Of a stretch of DNA of 64,000 nucleotides, positions 45,088 through 57,077 are shown piece by piece (position 1 is the first letter of the stretch; each line of letters starts with the position of its first letter). The DNA comes from Hexactinellida sp. DTS-2022 (taxonomy: Eukaryota > Porifera > Hexactinellida). The notes beneath the pieces were generated by a model. That model was not told the origin of the DNA, searched no databases, and saw only the letters and a list, made by a program, of their open reading frames with translations. The stretch covers positions 496,001 through 560,000 of the forward strand of contig JAPNXP010000016.1 of NCBI GenBank assembly GCA_028753945.1. The letters run 5' to 3'. Both the position numbers and the translations under genes were made by a program.

Positions 45088-45740
45088 ATTATTAAATCTC
45101 GATTGTTGTTTGTTTGTTTGTTTGTTTGTGTGTTTGTGTGTTTGTCCGGATTGTATTAAAGTGACGGGGGGATAGAAACCGCATTAATATATGAGATATA
45201 AACTAACTGTCAAATGTTATAATCGGTAAACAAGTATGCTGAAGACGAATTTCGCGTTTATAAATTTCTCATATTAATATTTGTTGTTGTTGTTTACACA
45301 AAATAGGTAAACAAATTAATGAAAATTCAAAATCAACCTAGAAGTTAGCTTCCAACGGGTATTATAGGGAAACAAGTATGCTGAAGACGATTTTCGCGTT
45401 TAAAAATTTATAATATGAATATTTGTTGTTGTTGTTTACACAAAATAGGTAAACAAATTAATGAAAATTCAAAATCAACCTGGAAGTTAGCTTTCAACGA
45501 GTATTATAGGTAAACAAGTATGCTGAACACGAATTTCGCATTTATAAAATTCTAATATGAGTATTTGTTAATGTTGTGGTTTACACAAATAGGTAAACAA
45601 ATTAATGAAAATCAAAATCATAACGTCCCTTTCTACCATTTTCATGGTAGAAAATGTGAGGAGTAAGGCCGCACAGCGGCCGTTAACTTGAGGTGCGTAG
45701 CACCGATCTGTCGCAAAGCGACCGAGACCGAAGGGCTCGT
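45088..45740 (-). mobile_element. hairpin-headed, CA-tailed element (copy H5, minus)
   Basis: Mirror image of H4: tail first (ATTAAATCTCGATTGTTG), CCCCGTCACTTTAATACAATC block on the minus strand, three core units, and head ending GCTCGT at 45740 with GGCCGC-TGT-GCGGCC. With H4 and the fold-back it makes a 2.5-kb nested palindrome. Confidence 0.7.
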
Positions 45741-45747
45741 AATATAT

Positions 45748-45891
45748 ATTGCTCTATTAGCAACCGCTTTTCGGGACCAAAGCGTAATAATACTGTTAAT
45801 TTTATTCCCCTATTAGCAACTTCGCCTATTAGCAACCAGATTTAGTGGCAAACCCGAGATGCTAATAAACTTAAATAAAGCAACTCCACTG
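45748..45891. mobile_element. pogo-like MITE with GCTATTAGCAACC words (family I)
   Basis: Opens TTGCTCTATTAGCAACCGC and closes AAAGCAACTCCACTG before TA. The left end is incomplete, next to H5. Confidence 0.45.
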
Positions 45892-46940
45892 TATATCAAA
45901 TATAAATATGATTATGTAAATGTTTGGTCTATTATTGTTCTAAAGGAGGCAAAAAGTCCACATATAGACATGGAAGTAGCCTCCAAAAATTATTTGGGTT
46001 AGGGGGGGGGGGCATTTTAGATAAAATTTAAAAATTTCTAATTGAATTATCCACTTAATTATAGAATGTTTGTACTATAAACTATAAATGATAATCGATG
46101 ACGAATTTAGCTTATTTAGTGCTTTAGTCAATGCTTTCAATCAATCATTATTCAATGTCTTGTAGAAAATTTGGGAGGGCCGAGTGAAAATCTTTTGGGG
46201 ACGACGCCAATGCATATAGAATATAGATAAAGTTATTCAAGACAAATCTTAGAAACCATGAATAACCAAAGGATATTAAATACCTCAACATAGTAATTTC
46301 TTCTATAGGTTTTTTTTAAACCTTACATAACGCTTCCAAAGGATGGTTAATTAACCAATGTGTGACAGAACATCCTTTTTATATTACATATGGTAAAAAC
46401 GTAACATAAGGGGTGTATAATTTTGAGACTTTGAACGCCCCAAATATGAGTAGTGAACCAAGTTCAAGGGTCCAGAATTTACCCCATTTGTTGCAACATA
46501 CAAATTAATTGATTTACGGGAAGCGGACATAATTCATTGATTACAATAATAACGGTAATCAAATTCATTATTCATTGATTACCTATTTTTTCGAATGTAA
46601 GCTACACAATAACTGTTCATAGTACAAGTATATTGTCAATAAACAATAAATATCTTACACATTAGGGATCTAAAGAAATTACTAGTAGAACAAAATAGTC
46701 ATTATTTCAAGGAATTAAATGGAATAATATGCTTACAGTTCGTTCATAGGATAATTAATAATTTGATTGTTTTAATATCATCCTAGTACTCAATTACTGG
46801 TTGTTATGGTTGTAAGTACCCTCAGAATTCAAATGAATATTTTTGTATGTACTTTACACTAACTAATTGCTCAATAATTAAAAGCATCAAGAGGGTACAA
46901 TCAATAATTAACATAATCAGGGTACACTCAACAGCTAACA
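45892..46940. other. AT-rich spacer with one GGGGCC-type relic
   Basis: 46310-46400 carries TTACATAACGCTTCCAAAGG and ATGTGTGACAGAAC, as at 13404. No gene seen. Confidence 0.4.
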
Positions 46941-47349
46941 CAGGGCCGTAGGAGCAGGTGCGGCCATGGCCGCACCAATAATTTTGGTGACCACACAAAT
47001 TTTTGGGGAGACATTTAAGTCACCGACAACTATAGGAGCGGCATAATGGTATTGGTAAACAAAACTGCTACAGGTGTGGCATAGGTGCTGCTGCAACCGC
47101 CAAACTGTTCGGTACCATTATAATATATCGTTTTGTAACCATTAGATTATTTAGCAAGTAGCAACTCTCTTTAAACTTCAAAAAGAATGTATAAAATTTT
47201 AATAGTATGTATTTATTTTTTGTATTTCCCTCAGTTGAGTAACTTAAAACATAGAGAGCGTATAAAGTACAAAGGATTAATGTCTGTTTATATTAAATAT
47301 AGTTACGTCACTATGCCGCACCAATAAATGTTGGCATGCTACGGGCCTG
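46941..47349. mobile_element. hAT-like element with CAGGGCCGTAG ends
   Basis: CAGGGCCGTAGGAGCAGGTG at the left and GCATGCTACGGGCCTG at the right, plus GTGCGGC/GCCGCAC pairs inside. No clean target duplication. The rest to 47807 is featureless. Confidence 0.5.
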
Positions 47350-47807
47350 TTAAACAGATTACTTACAAATACTACATATATAATTAAAGATTTTATCAGA
47401 CAAATGGATTTGGTTAATAAGCAATTAACCTATTAATTGACATTATTGCCAAAAAGGTGAAATTGGAATACAATGATTGAGTTAAATCGAGGTAAATTGT
47501 CGAATCAGAATGATTACAATCCTTGCAATAAATGATCTGATAAAATATTTCACTAAATCATTCTCGTAATGATAACCTGATCAGATAAATTCTCAATTGG
47601 AACAATGATAAACACGGATTACTCTGAATATGATCGACTAGAACATTGGACAAAATGAGATTTATGAAAATCTGATTTGTTAAAATCAAAGGATATTGTA
47701 CAGTTAACTTCATTATAACGAATTCCAAGAGCCTCATAGCTTCTTCAAAAAGCGGTGTAAAATAAATTACTTTATCCGCCGGGAGAATATATATATACAG
47801 TAGAACT

Positions 47808-48084
47808 TCGTTTGTATGAAAACCAGGGAACCGTCAAAACAGAGGCGGATCCAGGGGGGGGGGGGGGCAGGGGGAGCATCAGCCCCCCTAATTTGAGGCT
47901 GCCCCCCCTGTGAGCATAAAATCCTCATAGAGGTTCCCCCTGAAACCCCTCTGCCGAAAAATCCTGGCTCCGCCTCTGCGTCAAAATATGTTCGATTATC
48001 CAGAATTCGTATTAACCAATAAAAAATTTATAGAAAAGGCTTTAAGGGGACTGAAATAGTGTTCGTATTAACGTGGTTTTACTG
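47808..48084. mobile_element. pogo-like MITE, family A (copy 5), split by a hAT MITE
   Basis: CAGTAGAACTTCGTTTGTATG to TATTAACGTGGTTTTACTG. Removing 47840-47986 (hAT plus one duplication) leaves a normal family A layout. Confidence 0.7.
47840..47978. mobile_element. hAT MITE with CGTCAAAA target duplication
   Basis: CAGAGGCGGATCCAGG to CCTGGCTCCGCCTCTG, exact 8-bp flanks CGTCAAAA. G-run and C-run core. Confidence 0.9.
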
Positions 48085-48602
48085 CAACTTCATTAAAAGC
48101 GATTATTTACTTTAATTTGATTAGTAAATTAATGTTCTATCATGGTAACGTTATCTATACAATTTTTTCATATTCAAGCATGGGAGATATAATCGGCGAA
48201 TTATGTGTAATGAGAAAAACTCATCTTTGTAGTGCCCAAAATTAGTTCTCTATGATATATAAGATTTAATTAATTAAATATTCTCAGTTTTGACTGATTC
48301 CGATTCGAACTAACTAACGACTACATTGAATTCGACTAATGCTGCGCCCTTCGCCTAAATACTCAATTTAAATACGTCTGTGGAGCATGTCTCGATTTTC
48401 GCGCGCCTTAAAACATTGTATTTTCAAAACAAAATTACACGCCTGGACGAAATCTGATTACACCCAACAGTTGCATTAAAGGAACGGTGCCGGTAATCTG
48501 CGCCTCCTGTGTTCTTGAAATATAGACAGGGTTTTTGCAGGCGGATGAGTTTGGCCAGTTTTGCAACCTGGTTGGATCTGATTACACCTAAATATTATTA
48601 GT
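48085..48602. other. spacer, weak hAT-type debris
   Basis: TCGATTTTCGCGCGCCT at about 48392 and ACACGCCTGGACGAAATC near 48437 resemble the interior and end of the element at 19011. No gene seen. Confidence 0.35.
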
Positions 48603-48711
48603 CTGTTCTCTCTAATAGTCCACTTATTTACTTGTCCAAATCAACTATTTATATATCTGTACTGGTCCACTTTGGGCCAATTGCCCACTGGTGGACTACT
48701 AGAGAGAACAG
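48603..48711. mobile_element. MITE with CTGTTCTCTCTAATAGTCC ends (complete)
   Basis: CTGTTCTCTCTAATAGTCCAC is mirrored by GTGGACTACTAGAGAGAACAG. 109 bp. It is the intact counterpart of the split copy at 32921-33812. Confidence 0.7.
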
Positions 48712-49112
48712 TGTGTATAAACATCAATTGGCGGTTGGTGTGGTTTATATACTTCTAATATGTATTATAAAGCGTAAATAGGCCTAAAATAGTAGAATTT
48801 AACAATGTGAAATTTAGTGATTACGTCATCATTCGATAATGAGTAAGCATATTGGCGATCTGGTGTGACTAACTTGTCCGCATCATTAATGTACATGTTC
48901 TATTAAATTTTCAGATTTTTCTCTTTTAAAGGGCGCAAATTATGTGCGATTAAGTGAATTTTCAGGGTTCTCGAAATGTGACAATGACGTCATAACTTGT
49001 CGAGGTGTGAGAAATTTTGAGTGGAAACCTCAACTTGTTGGCGGGTGCCAAAAATCACATTTGGAAACCGTCCACTTTCTTCAATCAACTCGTAACATAC
49101 AATATATATATA
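48712..49112. other. spacer, nothing recognised
   Basis: Short unsupported frames only. Confidence 0.35.
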
Positions 49113-49296
49113 CAGTAGAGCCTCTGAACGGACACCTTGGGATCGGAACCGTTGTCCGTTATTTAGAGGTTGTCCGCTATTTAGAGGTTGCTTTTCTATT
49201 AGACATATGCTAAATAAATAAATCCGTGCCACGAGGGTTGTCCGTTATTTAGAGGTTGTCCCCTATTTGGAGTGTCCGTTATGGGAGGCTCCACTG
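49113..49296. mobile_element. pogo-like MITE, family B (copy 3)
   Basis: CAGTAGAGCCTCTGAACGGAC to ATGGGAGGCTCCACTG, flanked by TA. Highly similar to the copy at 1949. Confidence 0.7.
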
Positions 49297-49988
49297 TATA
49301 TGCATATATATGTTGCAGTCAGAAGCCGTTTCCAGTTGAAACGCGTTTCAACTAGTCAGAAACCGTTTCAGCTACTTTAACAGTTGAAACCGGTTCTGAC
49401 TAGTCCAAACCCGTTTCCAATAGAAATTATATATCATGGGTGGACAAAAATTTTAATGATAAGTTATGAATAAAAACGCTAAGATGTTAGGAATAACAAT
49501 CCTACAAGGATCTTTGCTTATTCATTATCAATGCTCGTGTACAAATATTACTTAAATTTGAAGTCTGTGAACTTCTATATTTAATTAATAATATTATGAA
49601 TATTTAGTTTTCAATAAGTCAATAATCAATAAATCCATTAAGTTAAACGGAAATAAATGAATGATCTGTCAGTTAAATCAGTGTTCCGAAATCCTCATTT
49701 GCGGCCCGCAGAGCCAGAGTTATTGAAAGACGAAAATTGTTATACAGAATGTCTTTTGGATTTGGATTTGAAGTATACCATATATGTCTTTGAATTTAGA
49801 TGAAATTCATTCATTTTATAGTGGCCAGCACAGCTGTGGGTTTATATATTTAGCCTCGAGATTCAAAAAGGTTTGCTGAACACAGCCATATAAATAAATA
49901 ATCTACTAGTTAGCTAAATTTTCTAAATACATAACAACAATATTTATTTACCAATTTGAAAGAATAATAGTGATCACTTGCTTCCATC

Positions 49989-50504
49989 CAGTGGCGGCGC
50001 CAGGGGGGCACGTGCCCCCCCCACGGGAAAATGGTTCCCCCCCGCCAGGGGGGGCACACTTTTGAAAGATTCTTTGGAAAACTAATATTCTCAGATATTG
50101 TTAGCGAAATATGAACAATATTGAACATGAACAACAAGATTCAATCAGAGTCTTCAAACATGTATGCCCAATCAATGTTAAGTGTTAAATGCAAGTGTTA
50201 TTACATTTGTAGTGTCTGATTGATGAGTCTAAATGAGATGGCCAAAGCTGGTGGTCCTGCTGCTAAGCGTGCTCGCGTCCAGGGCTACCCTTTTCCACCA
50301 GTTTGAAATGCGAACGGCCTGCGATTCTTGGTGTTTTGGGGAAATTGGGATTAGTTTTTTAATAATTTCCTGGGAAAATATGTGGATTCTCGAGTCTCGA
50401 CGGCAACTATGAATTCCTGCGTTTTTTCTAAAAATGTGTGCCCCCCTGGGTTCAGGTTTGCCCATCTGGTGCCCCCCAGCAGCGGCGCCCTGGCGCCGCC
50501 ACTG
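49989..50504. mobile_element. hAT MITE with CTTCCATC target duplication
   Basis: CAGTGGCGGCGCCAGG to CCCTGGCGCCGCCACTG with exact 8-bp flanks CTTCCATC. The interior has a decayed segment without a usable frame. Confidence 0.9.
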
Positions 50505-50566
50505 CTTCCATCACAAGCAAAATTATTCTCATCATCCATTTAAGTAAGAGAGCATTTTATAAACAT

Positions 50567-51052
50567 ACGAGCCCTTCGGTCTCGGTCGCTTTGCGACAAA
50601 TCGGTGCTATGCACCTCAAGTTAACGGCCGCTGTGCGGCCTTACTCCTCACATTTTCTACCATGGAAATGGTAGATAGGGACGTTATGATTTACATTTTC
50701 AATAATTTGTTTACCTATTTGTGTAAACAACAACAACAAATATAAATATGAGAAATGTATAAATGCGAAATTCGTGTTCGGCATACTTGTTTACCTATGA
50801 TACCCGTTGAAAGCTAACTTCTAGGTTGATTTTGAATTTCATTAATTTGTATACCTATCTTGTGGAAACAACAACAACAAATATTCATATTAGAAATTTA
50901 TAAATGCGAAATTCGTCTTCAGCATACTTGTTTACCTATTATAACATTTGACAGTTAGTTTATCTCTCATATATTAATGCAGTTCTATTCTCCATCACTT
51001 TATTACAATCCGGACAAACAAACACACACACAAGAATCGAGATTTAATAATA
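50567..51052 (+). mobile_element. hairpin-headed, CA-tailed element (copy H6)
   Basis: Head ACGAGCCCTTCGGTCTCGG, hairpins GTCGC-TTT-GCGAC, GGTGC-TAT-GCACC and GGCCGC-TGT-GCGGCC, two core units, CA tail and end ATCGAGATTTAATAATAT. It lies inside the Ginger element. Confidence 0.7.
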
Positions 51053-51930
51053 TAGATTTGTAGTTTCTAGGCTCTGTCAGTACATTAATAAATCTTGTTT
51101 GTCAATTACTAAGTTTGTAATTGCTTTTACAGAAAATTTGGAAGTTAAATTGATCCTCAAAACACTAATGCACAGGTAAGTGTACGTATGGTAGTATAAT
51201 GGTTAGAAATATATCCTCGTTTTTGTTAACCAAACACCAATTTAACCGAATAGTTGTCAACTGAAGATTAATAGTATTCAGCTGACCAAATAGTTAGATA
51301 AATAGTACCCATTTTAGACTATCATACACACAAATTATAGTTTTCTGAACAAGTAAAGATAGCTTAGAATAAATATTGGGTAATGAACAACAACTCTAAA
51401 CCACGAAATATGAATACCAAAAGATATTTGGTACCGATAGACTATTTGGTCGGTTAGACCAAATACTATTTTCCAAATAGTATATGGTCCGACCGAATAC
51501 TGAACTATTCGGTTGCAACCTTGATGAAGTTTAATTAATTATTAAACCCAAATTGATGATAATTATATCAATTTGGTTGCATTCTTCAAAAACTTGACAG
51601 TAGCAATTTGAAAGACCAAGTGGCGGCTGAAGAATCTTACTCGAAGTTATGCAATAATGTTACTTTCCTTTTCCCTAATTCCCAATCTTATATTTATTTG
51701 TTATGCATCTTATGATAAGACAGTTTTCTGTCGCACTTGGTTGCAGAGCTTTTGAGTGATTATAATTCTGCAGTCAGAAGCAGTTTCGGGTCGAAACATG
51801 TTCCGAATTCCCGCAATAAATTGGACAAATGTATCCGATTAGTATAATTATACTATATTACTATGTAAGTTTATGTAATTATACCTTTTTATTGAGGCTG
51901 ATTATTTTGCAATTGCAAAACTAAGAAAAC
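51053..51930. other. Ginger element interior with an internal end-like motif
   Basis: No gene seen. At 51770-51810, CTGCAGTCAGAAGCAGTTTC, GGGTCGAAACATG and TTCCGAATTCC resemble the element's own terminal repeat, suggesting an older inner boundary. Confidence 0.4.
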
Positions 51931-54027
51931 TTATTTGTTATGGCAAGATAACTTCCGATGACACTTAGAGTTGCAAGTGTTCTTAGCACGTCGACATCTG
52001 CAACGGTTAGACCCACATCCACTGGTGCAACTACAATATAATCTGTGCTTTCCGAGAGAAGAAGCTAAAATGGCTTGCCGGAGTGTCACAGTATTTTCAG
52101 GAACATCTTCAGGTAGCAAAAATTTTGAGTGGGACAATTCAATTTCTGTGGATAAATAACTTCTGTCAAGCGACCCTGCTAGTGTACCAATCTTGTAGTA
52201 GCCTTCTTCAGATCTATTGATAATAACACCAGCTAGGTTGGGAGGATCAAATGGGGATCTCTTATCGACAACAGGGATAGGTATGATTATGTTATCTCCA
52301 ATGTCCAGTACTCTGGCTTTTTTAACTGACTGTTTTACCATCCTATTAATTTGCCTTTCTTGTCCTCGTTTAGCAGTGGCTCTACTGTGGTGTATAGCAT
52401 CTTCTCTCTCACCCAGATAACAATTCTTGCACCACACTGGTGCACCATAACCTTCGAAGCCGGCTACTTGAATACCACACAATGTGTGGACAGCGCGCTG
52501 ACATACAGGACAGTGGTGAGCTTCACTGCAACTCTGCAAACAAACTGCACATTCAGGTTCATCACAATCTAGGGGATATGTATCTCCGGAAAATTGTGAA
52601 GTATAAGAGAATACATTTGGTTGTACAAAGCTTGAATTTGGACTATGATGGGTTGCAAATGGAAGTTGAGGATCGTAACTGGAGTGATAGGAACAGGTTG
52701 GTATATGGGTTGATGAAGGAATTGGCATTTCGGGGATATTCAATTCGAGATTTGATTTGATATTTCCTTGATTAATTTCTCTCATATAGGAATCCTGAGA
52801 ATAGCTTAAGTGAGAACTTGAGGTCTCGAGGTTGTCAATGTTCTCTACAGTCAGGTGTTCTACAAGTTCGCAGCCAACTGGCTCGATTACAACAGGTACA
52901 GAAATGTCAGGATCATTTTCCATATCATCTGCATGTGAGAGTAACCTATGGAAAATATAGTGGTAAATTAATTCAACATTGTTTAAATCATTCAAATAAC
53001 TTACTGATTAACTTCTTCTTCAGTAGTTACATCAACAGCAATTTCTTTTGGGATACCAAAGCTTTCCAACCCCCCTACAGGGTCTCGACCAAAGAGTACT
53101 CGGTAAGGTGTTTTGTTTTCTAAAGTTGAATGTGGACTGGTGTTGATGGAATATTGAGTAGTATTAATTAACATATTTAATCCAGCATTGATCATTATTC
53201 TTTCTCATAAGAGAACCCAAAACTTTCTTAATCTCCCTATTAACCCTTTCCACAGAGCCCTGGGACTGCGGATGTCTTGGTTTGCCATGAATAATCTTGC
53301 ATTCAGGCCATTTTTCTCTTATCATAGTAGCAAGGTTGATATTTTTAAATTCCCTGCCATTATCACTCTGCAAGATATGAGGGGGTCCAAACAAAGAGAA
53401 GATGTCCAGCAGGTTCTTGACTACTTCATCTGCAGACTTCCTTTGTAGGGCACGGAGAACTACAAATTTGGTGAGGTGGTCTTGATACACCATTAAGAAA
53501 TTATATGGTCTATTTACTTCAGGTGTATTCTGTAGGTCTATCAAGTCTACTTGACCTCTTGAAGCAAATTCTGATGTTCTGATAGGTTTAGTTACAGTAC
53601 TCTTAAGCTGTTTCTTACATCTCTGTAACTGACACTCAGAACAGGAATTCAGGAAGACTTGAATCACTTCCTTTGAGAAACCGCAATAATTCTCTTTAAG
53701 GACAGTGAACAATCTGTCTCTTCCTAGATGCTTTCCCCCTTCCGTATGGACAGTTTCAAACAAGTCAAATAGCTTATCTTTGGAAACCACTTCCAAATCC
53801 TTCTCGGAATAAGTAACTGCCTCATATAAGACTTGTAAAGAGTTGGAATCTGTAAATCGAAATCTTTTTCGCTTCCTATAATATCTCTGTCGTTCAGCAC
53901 CTCTACTCACTGGACAAGGCCCAGATATGATATTAAGAACATCAGAAACTTGTTCCGAACTCATGACTGAACTGGGACAATCATCAGAATTAAGATATAT
54001 ATTGAAATCCGTGCGGTGTGGCAACAT
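51931..54027 (-). CDS. Ginger-type integrase transposase (KRBA2-like), one intron and one frameshift
   Basis: Catalyses cut-and-paste transposition of the surrounding element (known of the family). Exon 1 runs 54027-53005, the intron is 53004-52946 (59 nt, CA|GTAAGT to TTTTCCATAG), and exon 2 is 52945-51931. Exon 1 gives an HHCC zinc finger (H94, H100, C129, C132), then an integrase core with VDLIDL (D161/D164), LQSDNGREF (D222) and QGSVERVNRE (E260). One base is lost or gained near 53175: the frame ending NNDQCWIKYVN is followed in another frame by LINTTQYSINTSPHSTLENK and TPYRVLFGRDP. Exon 2 has a PHD/RING-like cysteine block (ECAVCLQSCSEAHHCPVCQR, ending VWCKNC) and a CXC tail (YCSCTSGCGSNRCRC...KCHRKLSC). 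Similar proteins are often annotated as KRAB-A domain-containing protein 2-like. The frameshift makes this copy probably inactive unless it is a sequencing error. Confidence 0.8.
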
Positions 54028-54851
54028 TTAGTAAGAATTCAACAGTTATTCGATTGCTCCTTGATTCGTGGAATATATAATAAACACAAATACATATAAT
54101 TTATAGGTGATATGGAACTTCAAACATTGCTTCTATACGTCAAAATTAAGATTATCACAGAATGTTTATAAGTAGATCTTCAAACAAATTCGAAATGTAT
54201 ATTAATAATATTATTAAATATAGGAGATCACAGACTTCAAATTTAAATAAATATTTGTACACGAGCATTGATAATGAATAAGCAAAGATCCTTGTAGGAT
54301 TGTTATTCCTAACATCTTAGCGTTTTTATTCATAACTTATCATAGCGTTTTTATTCATAACTTATCATTAAATTTTTGTCCACCCATGATATATAATTTC
54401 TATTGGAAACGGGTTTGGACTAGTCAGAACCGGTTTCAACTGTTAAAGTAGCTGAAACGGTTTCTGACTAGTTGAAACGCGTTTCAACTGGAAACGGCTT
54501 CTGACTGTAACATATGTACATGTTGCAGGCCATATGCGTTTCCAGGCGAAACGCGTTTCGCCTAGGCCAAACGCGTTTCGCCTGAGAAAAGACGCCAAAC
54601 GCGTTTCGCCTAGGCCAATCGCGTTTCCATTTTAATATATTCCTCATGGGTGTCTATTATTAGATATTGAAATCACTATATGCTATTTATCGTTGATGTG
54701 GTAATTAGAGGCTATTATTAAGCAGTTAATTAAGATCATCCAAGCTCTTCCTTTTCATTCATACACGTATTTAATTATTATTTATTTATACGAATTAACC
54801 TAACCTTCGTTATAGTATAGTATTTTATTATTATAATTCATTATTAATTAA

Positions 54852-56413
54852 GGCCAAACTATACTCAAGAATGATATTGAGATTATGATCTTTTTGGATA
54901 GTACCCTATAAAATAAACCAGCATTTAAAATTTCAGCTGTTTGTGACTCATACTTTCGAAGTTGTGACCTTTTTAGAGCTTAGGAATGTATGCATCATCA
55001 TCAAAAGAACAGTTTTCAAATGGACGATCATAAATTTTGGTCTAGATTTCACAGATTTGGTTCAATATGCTTAAAACCAAGTTTAAATGAATGAATACAT
55101 ATGTACCTTTATAGAAATACGTTTTTTAGCACTTCCGAAAAAAACTTTCAGAGTTACAGCACTTTGAAGTCAGATTTCTACCGCCAACCTATAACATTTC
55201 GATGTTTGGCAGTCAAAGACTGACTTCAATGGGCTGTTACTCTGAAAGTTTTTGTCGGAAGTGTTAAAAAACGTATTTCTATAATGGAACATATGTATTC
55301 ATTCATTCAAACTTGGTTTCGAACATATTGAACCAAATTTGTGGAATCTAGACCAAAAGTTATAATGGTAGGTTTTTACATACACCACTATTTTGACTCA
55401 AATCAAGTGAATTTATATGTTTATAACTATTTTGCAAATGCTTTCATCCGTTTTTCATATGAGTTGGTAATAGTACATAGATGTGAATACAAAGTTAGTG
55501 CTAAGCTCTAGAGTTTATAGTTTTCGAGAAAAATATTTGAAAATCATCAAAAATGGGCACACTTTATGCCCATATATGGTCATTTGGAAAAATTGTGCGA
55601 GTTAGGGTCTCAAAATGTATTATTGAGGGATAGTAAACCGGGTATTGGGATCATTTTGCACTCAAAATTTTATTTATTGGTCCACGGGTTACTGAGATTC
55701 AAAATAGAAAAGTGAAAGGACCACCCAATGAGTTGAAAGGTCAGAAAGTTTTAATTGCTTGAGCGTTGACAGTTTTTACCCTAATTGTTTGAAACCAAGT
55801 GTAAACTAATGAATATATATTCAATTTGGGAATGACCCTTGATCTAAACTCTACAATGCGAACTTTCAGAGTTCCAGCCCTTTGAAGTCTGACTTGGCAC
55901 ATTGACAATCCAAATCTGACTTTAAATGACTACAAATCAGAATTTTTCTATTAGAATGTTGAAAATTTTGGTTTAGATCCTAAGTATATATGCAAAGATA
56001 GTATTGGATGAATAACAACGAATTTGATAGTAAATTATGGCAGTGCGAGCCTACAAACTTTTTAACCCATTTGAAAAAGTCACCCTCCATGATGTCCATC
56101 ACATTCCAGGATCTTATAAAGGTCGCTACAGCAAAACTATGGGTCAGATTCACCTGAAATTTGAAATGTAGGTATACTTTACAGGGTACTATCCAAAAAC
56201 AATCGAATCTCAATTTATCTGACGAGCATTGTGGGGCCGTAATTTAAATCTCCGTCCGAAATTGGCTATATAACAGGGAATTCCTGGGTCACAGAGTCCT
56301 ACTGACTTCAAATCTACTCAGAATTCAAAAAAAATTTGCCAGATTATTTACCAGTGTGAAACAAACAGGAAAACGAATTAAACTCATTTTCCCATTTGCA
56401 GTATAGTTTGGCC
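54852..56413. mobile_element. TTAA-type element (piggyBac- or Kolobok-like, non-autonomous)
   Basis: Ends GGCCAAACTATACT and AGTATAGTTTGGCC with TTAA on both sides. The unoccupied site is present in the other arm of the host Ginger repeat near 59255 (GATCCTTAATTAATAATG), proving the insertion. Longer subterminal pairing (TGGATAGTACCCT and its complement) and an internal inverted repeat at 55080-55370 are present. No transposase frame in 1.56 kb. Confidence 0.85.
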
Positions 56414-56737
56414 TTAAGGATCAATACAATTTACACAAATTTTAATACTGAGTACTGTGAGTAGCGAATTTTTATATCTAAGTGGCCGATGTGACTTATT
56501 TGACTTATGTAGCATTACTATTACATACTGACAACTAATTTTAAGTGTTGCATATCATCCCAATATTATACATTTCTATCACTTTAGTCTTTGTTTAGTA
56601 ACTATGTTTTTCCTCCATCAAAAATGCCACGGAAAATGGACTTAGAGAGATGGCATAAGATGATGCTAGTGAAATAGATTTGTAAGTAATATATGTAGTT
56701 ATTGTAGCGATTCTATAGTTTTCAACATGATACTGTG

Positions 56738-56929
56738 CAGGCTTTCATCCAGGAAAAATTACCCCGCTCCTAGATTTTGTTAGAGCTCGTTCAGTTTTCA
56801 TTTAGTACGCCTAGATTAGTCAACTTGTATTAAGTCTATGGGAGGAACTCTCGATATTGTACGCCTAGATAAAAATCCTGCCAAATTAAGCTCCTTTGGG
56901 CGCACGCAGCACGCCTGGATAACACCCTG
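56738..56929. mobile_element. hAT MITE with ATACTGTG target duplication
   Basis: CAGGCTTTCATCCAGG to CCTGGATAACACCCTG with exact flanks ATACTGTG. Related to the element at 19011. After it, 56990-57078 is a worn hairpin-family core (minus). Confidence 0.85.
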
Positions 56930-57077
56930 ATACTGTGTCAGCTGTTAGGATATGGGATAATTGCTGTCGGGAGGACATCTGTGTTTGTTATTCGCATTGT
57001 ATTAAAGCGTTAGGAGAATAGAAACCGAATTTAAATTGGAGATATAACTAACTTCCAAAAGTTAAATAAGGTAAACA

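Larger units (their letters stand above)
49311..54512 (-). mobile_element. Ginger-type DNA transposon (family 1) with transposase
   Basis: Inverted repeats of about 300 bp: left 49311 inward TGTTGCAGTCAGAAGCCG, right 54512 inward TGTTACAGTCAGAAGCCG. Both continue through GTTTCCAGTTGAAACGCG, TTTCAACTAGTCAGAAACC, AACCGGTTCTGACTAGTCC and TTGTCCACCCATGATATAT. A 29-bp direct duplication (AGCGTTTTTATTCATAAC...) marks the right arm. TGT...ACA ends fit Ginger elements; the flanks TATA and TATG would be a 4-bp duplication with one change. It encodes the integrase-like protein at 51931-54027 and has been invaded by a hAT MITE and a hairpin element. Confidence 0.8.

Noticed and set aside
50438..50674. 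78-codon plus frame
   Set aside because: It spans a hAT end and a hairpin-element head, with no coding evidence.
52217..53448. Plus-strand frames across the Ginger transposase
   Set aside because: Antisense to a homology-supported coding region, with no independent similarity.
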